DNA from: RGIG995 sp045543655
GTDB lineage: Bacteria > Bacillota > Clostridia > Oscillospirales > UBA644
Direction: 5' to 3'
DNA length: 64,000 nucleotides
NCBI GenBank assembly: GCA_045543655.1
Contig: JAZPXN010000077.1
Location: 1 to 64,000 of the forward strand
Made by a program: the position numbers and the translations under genes. Of this stretch, positions 34,862 to 43,686 are shown one piece after another. The notes beneath the pieces were generated by a model, which saw nothing but the letters and a program-made list of their open reading frames with translations, was not told where the DNA came from and did no database searches. How positions within the stretch are numbered: the stretch's first letter is position 1; every line of letters begins with the position of its first letter.

Positions 34862-34936
34862 TCACAGGGGCAATTGGGGTTCCGGGCCCGAAAGCCGATC
34901 CGGAAGATAGGTAAGATCCCTTTTGTCAGTCGCCAT
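34862..34936 (-). CDS. Candidate 24-aa micropeptide
   Basis: Minus-strand ATG at 34936 has GGAGG 5 nt upstream, runs 24 codons to TGA and is followed by the bidirectional terminator. Upstream on the same strand, TTGCAT and TAATTA boxes with 17-bp spacing could serve as promoter. The peptide is hydrophilic, rich in Pro, Leu and Asp, with an acidic/basic N-terminus and a PEPQLPL tail; no membrane segment. Not recognised. Complete expression signals around so short a frame make it worth noting. It could also be a leader or chance. Confidence 0.35.
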   Translation of the reverse strand: MATDKRDLTYLPDRLSGPEPQLPL

Positions 34937-35067
34937 ACGATCCTCCGATTGATAATAATTATGCAAAACATTCCGAATATGCAAGGTTCATACACCTCAT
35001 TTTACCATTTCAACTGGGGATTGGCAGGGATAAAATGAAAATTTTTGCGTTTTTTTTGAAAAAACTG

Positions 35068-35096
35068 TTGACAAGAGGGGCATAAAGTGGTATTAT
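35068..35096 (+). promoter_or_regulatory. Promoter of the AMP ligase-ior-paaK operon
   Basis: TTGACA, 17 bp, TATTAT with TGG extended -10, 35 nt before the first start codon. Positions 34937-35067 otherwise hold only AT-rich intergenic sequence. Confidence 0.83.
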
Positions 35097-35131
35097 ATAT
35101 CTATTATTATATTTATTGAAGGTATAGAGAC

Positions 35132-36766
35132 ATGACCATCGTACATCTTTTGGAACGCAACGCCAGAGATTTTGCAAACGATACGGCTTTGGTGGAAATT
35201 AACCCCGAACAGCCCGAGACCCGCAAGCTGACCTGGCACGAATACGAGTTGGTAGAGCCCGCAAAGTCCCGTCATTACCGCAGAGAGATCACCTGGGCGG
35301 TCTTCAACGAGAAGGCAAACCGCCTGGCAAACATGCTGACCCAAAACGGCATTGGCAAGGGCAAGAAGGTGGCAATCCTTCTGATGAACTGCATCGACTG
35401 GCTCCCCATTTATTTTGGAATTCTGAAGACCGGCGCCCTGGCCGTTCCTCTGAACTTCCGCTATTCCGCCGACGAAATCGATTACTGCGTCGATCTGGCA
35501 GAGGCCGACGTTCTGATCTTCGGACCCGAATTCATCGGCCGCGTGGAAGCGGTGGCGGAAAAGATTTCCCCCAAATGCACCCTCATCTATCTGGGGGCCG
35601 GATGTCCCGGCTTTGCGGATGATTTCAACGATCTGATCTCCGAATGCTCCGGAAGCTATCCGGAATGCACGCTGGAGGAATCGGACGACGCCGCCATCTA
35701 TTTCTCTTCGGGCACCACCGGCTTTCCCAAGGCAATTCTCCACGACCACGAAAGCCTCATTCATTCCTGCCGGGTGGAACAGAACCACCACGGGCAGACG
35801 AAGGACGATTGCTTCCTTTGCATTCCTCCTCTCTACCACACCGGAGCGAAGATGCATTGGTTCGGAAGCCTTTTGACCGGTTCGAAGGCCGTGATTCTGA
35901 AGGGAACCCGGGCCAAGACCATTCTGGAAGCCGCCCATTCCGAAAAATGCACCATCGTCTGGCTTTTGGTGCCCTGGGCCCAGGATATTCTCAACGCCAT
36001 CGAACGGGGCGAAGTGAATCTGAAGGACTACGACTTTTCTCAATGGCGGCTGATGCATATCGGCGCCCAGCCCGTCCCCCAGTCTCTGATCCGCCGCTGG
36101 CTTGAGATTTTCCCCGACCAGCAGTACGATACCAACTACGGTCTCTCCGAATCCATCGGCCCCGGCGCAGTCCACCTCGGGGTGGAAAACGTCCGGAAGG
36201 TGGGCGCCATCGGCATCCCCGGCTACGGCTGGGAGGTCAAGATCGTGGATCCCGAGGGCAACGAAGTGGAACAAGGCTCCGTAGGTGAGCTTTGCCTGAA
36301 GGGGCCCGGCGTCATGACCTGCTATTACCGGGACGAAAAAGCCACCGCCGACACGCTGAAGGACGGCTGGCTCTATTCCGGTGACATGGCAATGCAGGAC
36401 GAAGAAGGCTTCATTTATCTGGTGGACCGGAAGAAAGACGTCATCATCACCGGCGGGGAAAACCTCTATCCCGTCCAGATCGAAAACTTCCTCGCCGCTT
36501 ATCCGAAGATCAAGGACGTAGCCGTCATCGGTCTTCCCGACACCCGCCTGGGTGAAATTGCAACGGCGATCATCGAGATCAAGCCGGGCATGGAATGCAC
36601 CGAAGACGAGATCAACGAATTCTGCAAGGATCTGCCCCGGTACAAGCGTCCCCGGAAGATCATTTTTGCCGACGTACCCCGGAATCCCACCGGAAAGATC
36701 GAAAAGCCCAAGCTCCGCAAGCTCTACGGAGGCGAAGGACTGGTCGATTCTCAGAACAAATCCTAA
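35132..36766 (+). CDS. AMP-dependent acyl/aryl-CoA synthetase
   Basis: 544 aa. ANL-superfamily motifs: YFSSGTTGFPKAI near residue 190 (A3), YGLSESIGPG (A5), YSGDMAMQDEEGF with DRKKDVIITGGENLYP (A7-A8), and NPTGKIEKPKLR with the A10 lysine. It activates a carboxylic acid with ATP and ligates CoA, or runs in reverse to conserve energy from acyl-CoA. Position in front of iorAB and paaK suggests aryl-acetate or branched acids from amino-acid oxidation. GAAGG is 10 nt upstream. Confidence 0.9.
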   Translation: MTIVHLLERNARDFANDTALVEINPEQPETRKLTWHEYELVEPAKSRHYRREITWAVFNEKANRLANMLTQNGIGKGKKVAILLMNCIDWLPIYFGILKTGALAVPLNFRYSADEIDYCVDLAEADVLIFGPEFIGRVEAVAEKISPKCTLIYLGAGCPGFADDFNDLISECSGSYPECTLEESDDAAIYFSSGTTGFPKAILHDHESLIHSCRVEQNHHGQTKDDCFLCIPPLYHTGAKMHWFGSLLTGSKAVILKGTRAKTILEAAHSEKCTIVWLLVPWAQDILNAIERGEVNLKDYDFSQWRLMHIGAQPVPQSLIRRWLEIFPDQQYDTNYGLSESIGPGAVHLGVENVRKVGAIGIPGYGWEVKIVDPEGNEVEQGSVGELCLKGPGVMTCYYRDEKATADTLKDGWLYSGDMAMQDEEGFIYLVDRKKDVIITGGENLYPVQIENFLAAYPKIKDVAVIGLPDTRLGEIATAIIEIKPGMECTEDEINEFCKDLPRYKRPRKIIFADVPRNPTGKIEKPKLRKLYGGEGLVDSQNKS

Positions 36767-36780
36767 GGAGATACGAAAAC

Positions 36781-38502
36781 ATGAAAAAATTGATGATCGG
36801 CAATCAGGCCGTGGCCACGGGGCTTTACGACGGCGGGCTGGGCGTTGTATCCAGCTATCCCGGCACCCCCTCCACGGAGATCACCGAATTTCTGTCCAAA
36901 TACGACGATATCCACAGCGAATGGGCGCCCAATGAAAAGGTGGCCTGCGAGGTTGCCTTCGGAGCGTCTCTGGCCGGCGCCCGCTCTGCCTGCGCCATGA
37001 AGCACGTAGGGCTGAACGTGGCGGCAGACCCCCTGTTCACGTTGTCTTATACCGGGGTGAACGGCGGCATGGTCATTTGCGTTGCCGACGATCCGGCCAT
37101 GCATTCTTCCCAGAACGAGCAGGATTCCCGGCACTACGCCATCGCGTCCAAGGTTCCCATGCTGGAGCCCGCCGATTCCCAGGAGGCCTATACCTACGCA
37201 AAAACGGCCTTTGAGCTGTCCGAAAAATACGATACGCCCGTGCTTCTGCGGATCTGCACCCGCATCGCTCACAGTCAGTCTATCGTGGAAACGGAAGAAA
37301 AGATCCCGGCCGTTTTGAAGGATTACGTAAAGGATCCCGCCAAATATATTATGATGCCCGGCAACGCCATCAAGCGTCACCCCATCGTGGAAGCCCGCAC
37401 CGAATCCCTGCGGGAGCTGGCGGAGGATTGCATCTATAACACCGTGGAAATGAATTCCGACGAAATCGGCATTATCACCTCCGGATGCTCTTATCTGTAC
37501 GTGAAGGAGGTTCTGGGCGACAGCGCCAGCATTCTGAAGATCGGCATGCCCAACCCCCTGCCGGTAAATCTGATCAAGGACTTCGCCGCCAAGGTCAAAA
37601 AGCTCTACGTCATCGAAGAGCTGGATCCCATCATCGAGACCCACGTCCGGGCCCTCGGCATCGACGTGATCGGAAAAGACCTCTTCTCTCCCCTGGGCGA
37701 GTTTTCCCAGCAGACCGTTGCAAAGGCCTTCGGTCTGGAAGAAAAATACTGCGTATCCGCCGATTCTCCCATTCCAAACCGCCCGCCCATGATGTGCGCC
37801 GGCTGTCCTCACCGGGGGATGTTCTATACCCTGGCGAAAAACAAAATCACGGTGCTTGGCGATATCGGATGCTACACCCTCGGCGCGGTGCCGCCCCTCT
37901 CCGCACTGGATTCCACCCTCTGCATGGGCGCCTCCGTTTCGGGGTTACACGGCTTTAACGCCGCCCGGAAGGAAGGGGAAGGGAAATCCGTAGCCGTCAT
38001 CGGAGACTCCACCTTTATGCATTCCGGCATGACCGGCCTTGTGAACGTGGCCTACAACGCCACCAATTCCACCGTCATCATTCTGGATAACTCCATCACC
38101 GGCATGACCGGCCATCAGCAGAACCCCACCACGGGCTACAACATTAAAGGAGATCCCGCCGCGAAGGTGGATCTGGAGGCCCTGTGCAAGGCCCTTGGCA
38201 TCAACCGGGTCCGGGTGGTGGATCCCTACGATCTGGAGGCCTGCAAGACCGCCGTCAAGGAGGAACTGGCCGCCGAAGAACCTTCCGTGATCATCTCCCG
38301 CCGTCCCTGCGTGCTTCTGAAGAGCGTCAAGCACGAAGCGCCCCTGACGGTGGATCCCGATAAATGCAAGTCCTGCAAGCGCTGCATGGGTCTGGGCTGC
38401 CCCGCCATCAGCATGAAGGACGGCAAAGCAAAGATCGACAGCACCCTTTGCGTGGGTTGCGGAGTCTGCAAACAGCTCTGCGCCTTCGACGCCATTCAGT
38501 AA
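36781..38502 (+). CDS. iorA: Indolepyruvate ferredoxin oxidoreductase alpha subunit
   Basis: 573 aa. It oxidatively decarboxylates aryl-pyruvates to aryl-acetyl-CoA, reducing ferredoxin. The N-terminal pyrimidine-binding domain has SSYPGTPSTEITEF. The TPP-binding domain has MCAGCPHRG, GDIGCYTLG near residue 360 and ILDNSITGMTG. Two C-terminal 4Fe-4S clusters are present from about 529 (CKSCKRCMGLGCP) and 557 (CVGCGVCKQLC). Length is normal for IorA. It lies 14 nt after the ligase and 15 nt before iorB. Confidence 0.96.
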   Translation: MKKLMIGNQAVATGLYDGGLGVVSSYPGTPSTEITEFLSKYDDIHSEWAPNEKVACEVAFGASLAGARSACAMKHVGLNVAADPLFTLSYTGVNGGMVICVADDPAMHSSQNEQDSRHYAIASKVPMLEPADSQEAYTYAKTAFELSEKYDTPVLLRICTRIAHSQSIVETEEKIPAVLKDYVKDPAKYIMMPGNAIKRHPIVEARTESLRELAEDCIYNTVEMNSDEIGIITSGCSYLYVKEVLGDSASILKIGMPNPLPVNLIKDFAAKVKKLYVIEELDPIIETHVRALGIDVIGKDLFSPLGEFSQQTVAKAFGLEEKYCVSADSPIPNRPPMMCAGCPHRGMFYTLAKNKITVLGDIGCYTLGAVPPLSALDSTLCMGASVSGLHGFNAARKEGEGKSVAVIGDSTFMHSGMTGLVNVAYNATNSTVIILDNSITGMTGHQQNPTTGYNIKGDPAAKVDLEALCKALGINRVRVVDPYDLEACKTAVKEELAAEEPSVIISRRPCVLLKSVKHEAPLTVDPDKCKSCKRCMGLGCPAISMKDGKAKIDSTLCVGCGVCKQLCAFDAIQ

Positions 38503-38517
38503 GAGAGGAGAACTAAG

Positions 38518-39090
38518 ATGAAAACCACAAGCGTAATGATCGTGGGCGTGGGCGGACAAGGAAGTCTGCTTGCCTCCAAGCTCCTCGGAAGACTTTTGGT
38601 GGACGAAGGATACGACGTCAAGGTCAGCGAAGTGCACGGCATGAGCCAGCGGGGCGGATCGGTGGTCACCTACGTCCGCTTTGGCGAGAAGGTCTATTCT
38701 CCCATCGTCACCGACGGAGAAGCGGACCTGATCGTTTCCTTTGAAAAGCTGGAAGCCGCGCGCTATGCAAAATACCTGAAAAAAGACGGTCGCATCGTAG
38801 TCAACACCCAGCAGATCGATCCCATGCCCGTCATTATCGGCGCCGCCGTATACCCCGAAAACGTGCTGGACGAGCTGAAGGCCAAGGGCGTGAACGTGGA
38901 AGCCCTCGACGCCCTTACTCTGGCGGAGCAGGCCGGATCCACCAAGGCGGTCAACATCGTTCTGATGGGCAGAGTCGCCCGACAGATGGAGATTCCCTAC
39001 GATCGATGGATCTCCGCCATTGAAAACACCGTTGCCCCCAAATTCGTGGAAATGAATAAAAAAGCCTTCGATCTGGGATATCACTCCTGA
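38518..39090 (+). CDS. iorB: Indolepyruvate ferredoxin oxidoreductase beta subunit
   Basis: 190 aa, usual length for IorB. The gamma-type domain opens with MIVGVGGQGSLLASKLLG, then EVHGMSQRGGSVVTYVRFG, both diagnostic of 2-oxoacid:ferredoxin oxidoreductase gamma/beta subunits. It pairs with IorA. AGAGGAG precedes the ATG. Confidence 0.96.
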   Translation: MKTTSVMIVGVGGQGSLLASKLLGRLLVDEGYDVKVSEVHGMSQRGGSVVTYVRFGEKVYSPIVTDGEADLIVSFEKLEAARYAKYLKKDGRIVVNTQQIDPMPVIIGAAVYPENVLDELKAKGVNVEALDALTLAEQAGSTKAVNIVLMGRVARQMEIPYDRWISAIENTVAPKFVEMNKKAFDLGYHS

Positions 39091-39137
39091 ACCGTGGGTT
39101 ATCAATCTATATCATAAAAAGAGGCGAAAACAAGTTC

Positions 39138-40445
39138 ATGGAACAGCGCTATTACCAAAAAGAAATCGAGACCATGCCGGTGGAAGAAATCAAGAAAATG
39201 CAATCGGAAAAACTGGTCAAGCAGGTCAGACACGTCTACGAAAACGTGCCCTATTACCGGGATCTGATGGACAAGAAGGGCGTTACGCCCGACGATATTC
39301 ACGGCATCGAGGACCTGCACAAGCTCCCCTTCCTGACCAAGGCAGATCTGCGGGACGCCTATCCCTACGGTCTTCTGGCCAAACCCCTGGAGGAATGCGT
39401 TCGCATTCAGTCCACCTCCGGCACCACGGGACGGCGGGTCGTCGCCTTCTACACCCAAAAGGACGTAGATCTGTGGGAGGATTGCTGTGCCCGTGCCATC
39501 GTGGCCGTGGGCGGCAGTGAAAAAGACGTCTGCCAGGTGGCCTACGGCTACGGACTCTTCACCGGTGGCCCCCGTCTGAACGGAGGCTCCCATAAGGTAG
39601 GATGTCTGACCCTGCCCATGTCCTCCGGCAATACGGAGCGGCAGATCCAGTTCATGACCGACCTGAACGCCACCATCCTCTGCTGCACCCCCTCCTACGC
39701 TGCTTATATCGGCGAATCCTTGAAGGAAATGGGCTACAAGCCCGAGGATATTCCCCTGAAGGCAGGCATTTTCGGCGCCGAGCCCTGGACCGAAGAAATG
39801 CGCCGGGGCATTGAAGAGACTTTGGGAATCAAGGCCTACGATATCTACGGACTGACCGAAACCAGCGGCCCCGGGGTCTCCTTCGAATGTCAGGAGCAGA
39901 CCGGAATGCACATCAACGAGGACCACTTCCTGGCCGAGATCATCGATCCCGACACCGGAGAAGTCCTGCCCGAAGGAAGCAAGGGCGAGCTGGTCTTTAC
40001 CTCGCTGGACAAGGAGGCCTTCCCCCTGCTGAGATACCGCACCCGGGATATCTGCGTGCTGTCCCGCAAGCCCTGCTCCTGCGGCCGCACCTTCATTAAG
40101 ATGGCAAAGCCCATGGGACGCACCGACGATATGCTGATCATCCGCGGCGTCAACGTCTTCCCCAGCCAGATCGAAACGGTGCTTCTGAAGGAAGGCTATC
40201 AGCCCAACTATCAGATTATCGTGGACCGGGTCAACAACAACGACACCTTTGACGTCAACGTGGAAATGAACCCCGACCAGTTCACCGACACCGTCAGCGG
40301 CATCACCGCCCTGGAAAAATCCCTGGCCGATGCCATGAAGACCATGCTGGGCATCAATCCCAAGGTCCATCTGGTGGCGCCGAAGAGCATCGTTCGCAGC
40401 GAAGGCAAAGCCGTCCGCGTCATCGATAAGCGCAAGCTGATTTGA
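39138..40445 (+). CDS. paaK: Phenylacetate-CoA ligase
   Basis: 435 aa. Typical anaerobic PaaK: N-terminal YYQKEIETMP and VPYYRDLMDKKGV, the P-loop IQSTSGTTGRRVV near residue 92, YGLTETSGPG, and the C-terminal IRGVNVFPSQIE. It activates phenylacetate or indoleacetate to the CoA ester, or runs backward to make ATP-linked acid. With IOR and the ACT protein it forms the common gene set for aromatic amino-acid oxidation. Confidence 0.95.
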   Translation: MEQRYYQKEIETMPVEEIKKMQSEKLVKQVRHVYENVPYYRDLMDKKGVTPDDIHGIEDLHKLPFLTKADLRDAYPYGLLAKPLEECVRIQSTSGTTGRRVVAFYTQKDVDLWEDCCARAIVAVGGSEKDVCQVAYGYGLFTGGPRLNGGSHKVGCLTLPMSSGNTERQIQFMTDLNATILCCTPSYAAYIGESLKEMGYKPEDIPLKAGIFGAEPWTEEMRRGIEETLGIKAYDIYGLTETSGPGVSFECQEQTGMHINEDHFLAEIIDPDTGEVLPEGSKGELVFTSLDKEAFPLLRYRTRDICVLSRKPCSCGRTFIKMAKPMGRTDDMLIIRGVNVFPSQIETVLLKEGYQPNYQIIVDRVNNNDTFDVNVEMNPDQFTDTVSGITALEKSLADAMKTMLGINPKVHLVAPKSIVRSEGKAVRVIDKRKLI

Positions 40446-40459
40446 AAGGAGCCGAAACT

Positions 40460-40891
40460 ATGTCTCTGAAACAACTGACCGTATTCGTAGAAAACAAGCA
40501 GGGCGAGCTTGCCGCCATCACCGAAACGCTGGCAGCCCACAACGTTAATATTCGCGCCCTTTCCATTGCGGACACCCGTGATTTCGGAATTCTGCGGCTG
40601 ATCGTGAACGACAACGAAACCGCCCGCAAAACCCTGACCGCGGAAGGACATCTTTTGAACATCACAGAAGTCGTTGGGGTCAAGATCGGTGACGCGCCGG
40701 GCAAGCTGTCCAAGGCGCTGGCCGTCCTGGACGAAGCGGGAATCAATATGGAATATCTCTACGCTTTCATGGCCCGCACCGAGAAGCACGCCTACGTGGT
40801 GCTCCGGGTAGCCGACAACGCCACCGCCGAAAAGGCCCTGGAGGACGCCGGCTTCCATCTGATTACCGACGCAGACGTGAATAAACTGTAA
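40460..40891 (+). CDS. Tandem ACT-domain protein
   Basis: 143 aa. Two ACT repeats: residues 3-68 (LTVFVENKQGELAAITETLA) and 70-140 (GVKIGDAPGKLSKALAVLDE ... GINMEYLYAFMA). Such proteins bind amino acids, and paaK-linked members probably sense Phe, Tyr or Trp. ATG at 40460 has GAAAGGAG at 9 nt. Last gene of the operon. Confidence 0.9.
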   Translation: MSLKQLTVFVENKQGELAAITETLAAHNVNIRALSIADTRDFGILRLIVNDNETARKTLTAEGHLLNITEVVGVKIGDAPGKLSKALAVLDEAGINMEYLYAFMARTEKHAYVVLRVADNATAEKALEDAGFHLITDADVNKL

Positions 40892-40931
40892 AAATCTGAT
40901 TTTTAAACCGTATCGGTTTAGAAAACAAGCA

Positions 40932-40970
40932 AAAAATCCGGGGGACGAAATTTCGTTCTCCGGATTTTTT
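40932..40970. terminator. Bidirectional terminator
   Basis: Long hairpin AATCCGG(GG)GACGAAA / TTTCGTTC(T)CCGGATT with A6 on one side and T7 on the other, shared by the convergent paaK and sugar operons. Confidence 0.9.
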
Positions 40971-40986
40971 TACACGGAATAAAGGA

Positions 40987-41961
40987 TTAGCCCTTGAAAT
41001 TCAGTTCTCTCAGCACGAAGTCCAGAGAAGTGACGGAATCCTTGACGGTGGCTTTTTCGATGGGCTCTCCGGCATTTGCCTTGCCGCAGAAATAAACCAA
41101 TTCGTTATAATAACCGCCCAAATCGGACACGTTTCCGCCCTTATAGCCTTCGCCCTTGATCTCCACCTTTTCGATCTTGATCTCTTCGGCGCCAGCTTCG
41201 GTGTAGCACAGGAATTTCCCGTCGGCATTTTCCACCGCGGCCTTTTCAAAGACCACGCGGAAGGTCGCCTGGAAGGGGTGGGTGGTGGGAAGATCCCAGG
41301 TTCCCTCCACGCTGACGGCGCAGTCGTCGTAATTCATGACGGTGCTGACGTAGCTGTTGTTGGGGGTCTTGACCGAATAGAAGCTCTTAGGCTCGCCCAG
41401 AAGAGACAAGACGTAGTCCACGTCATGGATATGAAGATCCTGACCGGCACCTCCGGAACGGGAAGTATCCAGAAGCCAGCCGTCCCAACCCCAGGTAGGA
41501 ATGGGGCTGATGCGACGGAAGTTGGCGTTGACGATCTTGCCGTATTTGCCGCTTTCCACGATCGTGGCCAGTTCTACGTACTCATCCAAGAAGCGGACAA
41601 CCTGACCAACCTGAACCTGGACGCCGGTTTCGGCAGCCTTGGCGATGAGAGCCTTGCCCTCGTCCAGGGTCAGGGTGACGGGCTTTTCCACGAAGACGTA
41701 TTTGACCTTATCCATCGCCCACAGAGCGTGCTGAGCGTGGAGGTAGGTGGGCAGACAGATGTCAATAACGTCCACGTCCGCCTTTTCGATCAGTTCCTTG
41801 CCGGTCTCGTAAATCTCCGCACCGGAGATTTTGGCAAGATCTTCGGCCTTTTCCCGACGAAGGTCCGCCACGGCGACGACCTTGGCATCGGCGATATTGT
41901 TATAGCAGTTGGCGTGCATGCTTCCCATGAAGCCGCAGCCGATCAATCCGACTTTCAGCAT
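40987..41961 (-). CDS. Gfo/Idh/MocA-family oxidoreductase, third
   Basis: 324 aa. Rossmann start KVGLIGCGFMGSMHANCYNN (residues 3-22), VEKPVTLTLDEG with the catalytic Lys near 97, and the C-terminal QDLHIHDVDYVLSL with the active-site His. NAD(P)-dependent oxidation of an inositol, sugar or amino-sugar derivative is likely. Last gene of a six-gene operon, directly after the isomerase; the ribosome site GGGAG overlaps that gene's end. Confidence 0.9.
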   Translation of the reverse strand: MLKVGLIGCGFMGSMHANCYNNIADAKVVAVADLRREKAEDLAKISGAEIYETGKELIEKADVDVIDICLPTYLHAQHALWAMDKVKYVFVEKPVTLTLDEGKALIAKAAETGVQVQVGQVVRFLDEYVELATIVESGKYGKIVNANFRRISPIPTWGWDGWLLDTSRSGGAGQDLHIHDVDYVLSLLGEPKSFYSVKTPNNSYVSTVMNYDDCAVSVEGTWDLPTTHPFQATFRVVFEKAAVENADGKFLCYTEAGAEEIKIEKVEIKGEGYKGGNVSDLGGYYNELVYFCGKANAGEPIEKATVKDSVTSLDFVLRELNFKG

Positions 41962-41962
41962 A

Positions 41963-42802
41963 TTATTTTCTCCCTAAAATACGGTCCATCGCGTTGGACG
42001 TATTGTAAATAATGGTTTCAGTGTAGTGCGTGTAATTGGGGATCATTTCCGCAGAGACCCAGCCGTCGTATCCGACCGCCTTCAAGGCGTCCATCACGGC
42101 GGGATAGTTCACGTCTCCGGCCAGAAGATCCACGAATCCGTGCACTCCGCCGGCGGCGACCCGATAATCCTTGAAATGAACCTTCTTGATCCGGTTGCCC
42201 AGGATCTTAATCCAATGCTCGGGAAATCCGTTGAACAGGACGTTGCCCACGTCGAAATAACTGCCAACGTAGGGGCTGTCGATCTTATCGATAAATTCCT
42301 TCATCTCAATGGGGGAAACGAGGAACCGATTCCAGACGTTTTCGATGCCGATGTTGACCTGCAGTTTTTCCGCCTCTTCCTTCAGTTCCAGAAAAGCTTC
42401 CAGGCTGCGGTCGTAGGCGTCCTGATAATCCACGACCTTGCCGGGAGCGGCAAATTCCGCATTGACCGAGCCGGGAACGACCAGAATGGAGTCGCAGCCC
42501 AACACCTTGGCGGCGTACAGATGCTTGTGCACCAGATCTTTGGCGAATTGGCGCTCGTTGGCGTCGTCGTCGGTCAACCAGTGATCCCAATAGACTCCGC
42601 CGGCCACGCTATAAAGCTCGATCCCATTGTTGGCGGCAGAGGCCTTCACGGCCAGCAGATCCTTTTCCGTGCTGTTGACGCTGACTTCCCCCTCCTCGTG
42701 GAAGGCGACCTCAACGCCGTCGAATCCGGCATCCTTCGCCAAAGCAAAGTTCTTTTCCAGGCTCTGTCCGGGGAAGGACCAGATGCTGATACCTTTTTTC
42801 AT
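41963..42802 (-). CDS. TIM-barrel sugar phosphate isomerase/epimerase, second
   Basis: 279 aa, xylose-isomerase-like superfamily, resembling hydroxypyruvate isomerase/IolE-type proteins. Residues SIWSFPGQSLEKNF at the N-terminus, Glu in VNIGIENVWNRFL, Asp-Val-Gly in YFDVGNVL, His in VHFKDYRV and Glu in WVSAEMIP mark the metal site. GGGAG is 6 nt before ATG. Likely role: isomerise the product of the neighbouring dehydrogenase. Confidence 0.87.
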   Translation of the reverse strand: MKKGISIWSFPGQSLEKNFALAKDAGFDGVEVAFHEEGEVSVNSTEKDLLAVKASAANNGIELYSVAGGVYWDHWLTDDDANERQFAKDLVHKHLYAAKVLGCDSILVVPGSVNAEFAAPGKVVDYQDAYDRSLEAFLELKEEAEKLQVNIGIENVWNRFLVSPIEMKEFIDKIDSPYVGSYFDVGNVLFNGFPEHWIKILGNRIKKVHFKDYRVAAGGVHGFVDLLAGDVNYPAVMDALKAVGYDGWVSAEMIPNYTHYTETIIYNTSNAMDRILGRK

Positions 42803-42822
42803 AGTTATCTCCCTTTCCGGAA

Positions 42823-43680
42823 TTATTTCAGGTTTGCAAAGACCCGAATGGCTTGTTTGACGTCTTCCTTCATGGCCTTCATCGCGGCAAATTCTACGTC
42901 ATGCAGATATTTGCTGTTGCCCGCTTCGATCTCCGCTTTTGCGGCTTCGTAACCGGCCTTGGACATATAGGAATAATAGTTGACCTTCCGGATGCCGTTG
43001 GCGATGGCGTTCTTAAAGCCTTCTTCGGAAACGCCGCTTCCGCCGTGCATGACCAAAGGAAGACCGGTGGCGGCGGCCACGTTTTTGACCACGTCAAAAT
43101 CCAGCTTGGGCTGGGCGTTGTAGAAGCCGTGGGCGGTACCGAACGCAATGGCCAGAGCGTCCACGCCGGTTTCCTTGCAGAAGGCCTCCGCCTCGGCAGG
43201 ATCGGTATAAAAATCTTCCGCCTTCAGCGCAGTATCGGTCTCTTCCTTGCTGCCGGCCTCCCCGGTGACGAGGCGCCCCAACTCCGCTTCCACGCTGACT
43301 CCCATGGCGTGAGCCATTTCCACAACCCGTTTGGTGAGGGCCAGATTTTCCTCATAAGGAAGGGCGGAAGCGTCGATCATCACGGAAGTGAAGCCGATGC
43401 GCAGAGCCCGGTAGATCATATCCATAGTAACCCCATGGTCCAGATGGACGCAGACCGGAACCTTAGCATTCTGAGCGGCGGCAACCATAGCAGGCCCGAC
43501 GATGGAAACGTCGTTATAGACGTTGTGGACCTCCGCATGGGCGATGATCACCGGTTGATTCAATTCTTCCGCGGCGGCAATAACGGCCTGCAGAGAATCA
43601 AACCCGGTGGCGTTAAACATCCCGATCGCGATATTGTCGCGCTCGGCGATCTCAAGAATTTCTTTCAAATTTACCAACAT
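42823..43680 (-). CDS. Class II fructose/tagatose-bisphosphate-type aldolase
   Basis: 285 aa. Zinc-binding motifs: HLDHGVTMD (residues about 82-90), Glu in EAELGRL, His in AFGTAHGFY and VMHGGSG. It splits a ketose (bis)phosphate into two trioses. Sitting next to a PfkB kinase, it probably acts on that kinase's product, as in tagatose or sulfosugar-like routes. ATG at 43680 is used; TTG at 43686 is possible. AGCAGG, the ribosome site, overlaps the kinase stop. Confidence 0.9.
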   Translation of the reverse strand: MLVNLKEILEIAERDNIAIGMFNATGFDSLQAVIAAAEELNQPVIIAHAEVHNVYNDVSIVGPAMVAAAQNAKVPVCVHLDHGVTMDMIYRALRIGFTSVMIDASALPYEENLALTKRVVEMAHAMGVSVEAELGRLVTGEAGSKEETDTALKAEDFYTDPAEAEAFCKETGVDALAIAFGTAHGFYNAQPKLDFDVVKNVAAATGLPLVMHGGSGVSEEGFKNAIANGIRKVNYYSYMSKAGYEAAKAEIEAGNSKYLHDVEFAAMKAMKEDVKQAIRVFANLK

Positions 43681-43686
43681 AGTCAA

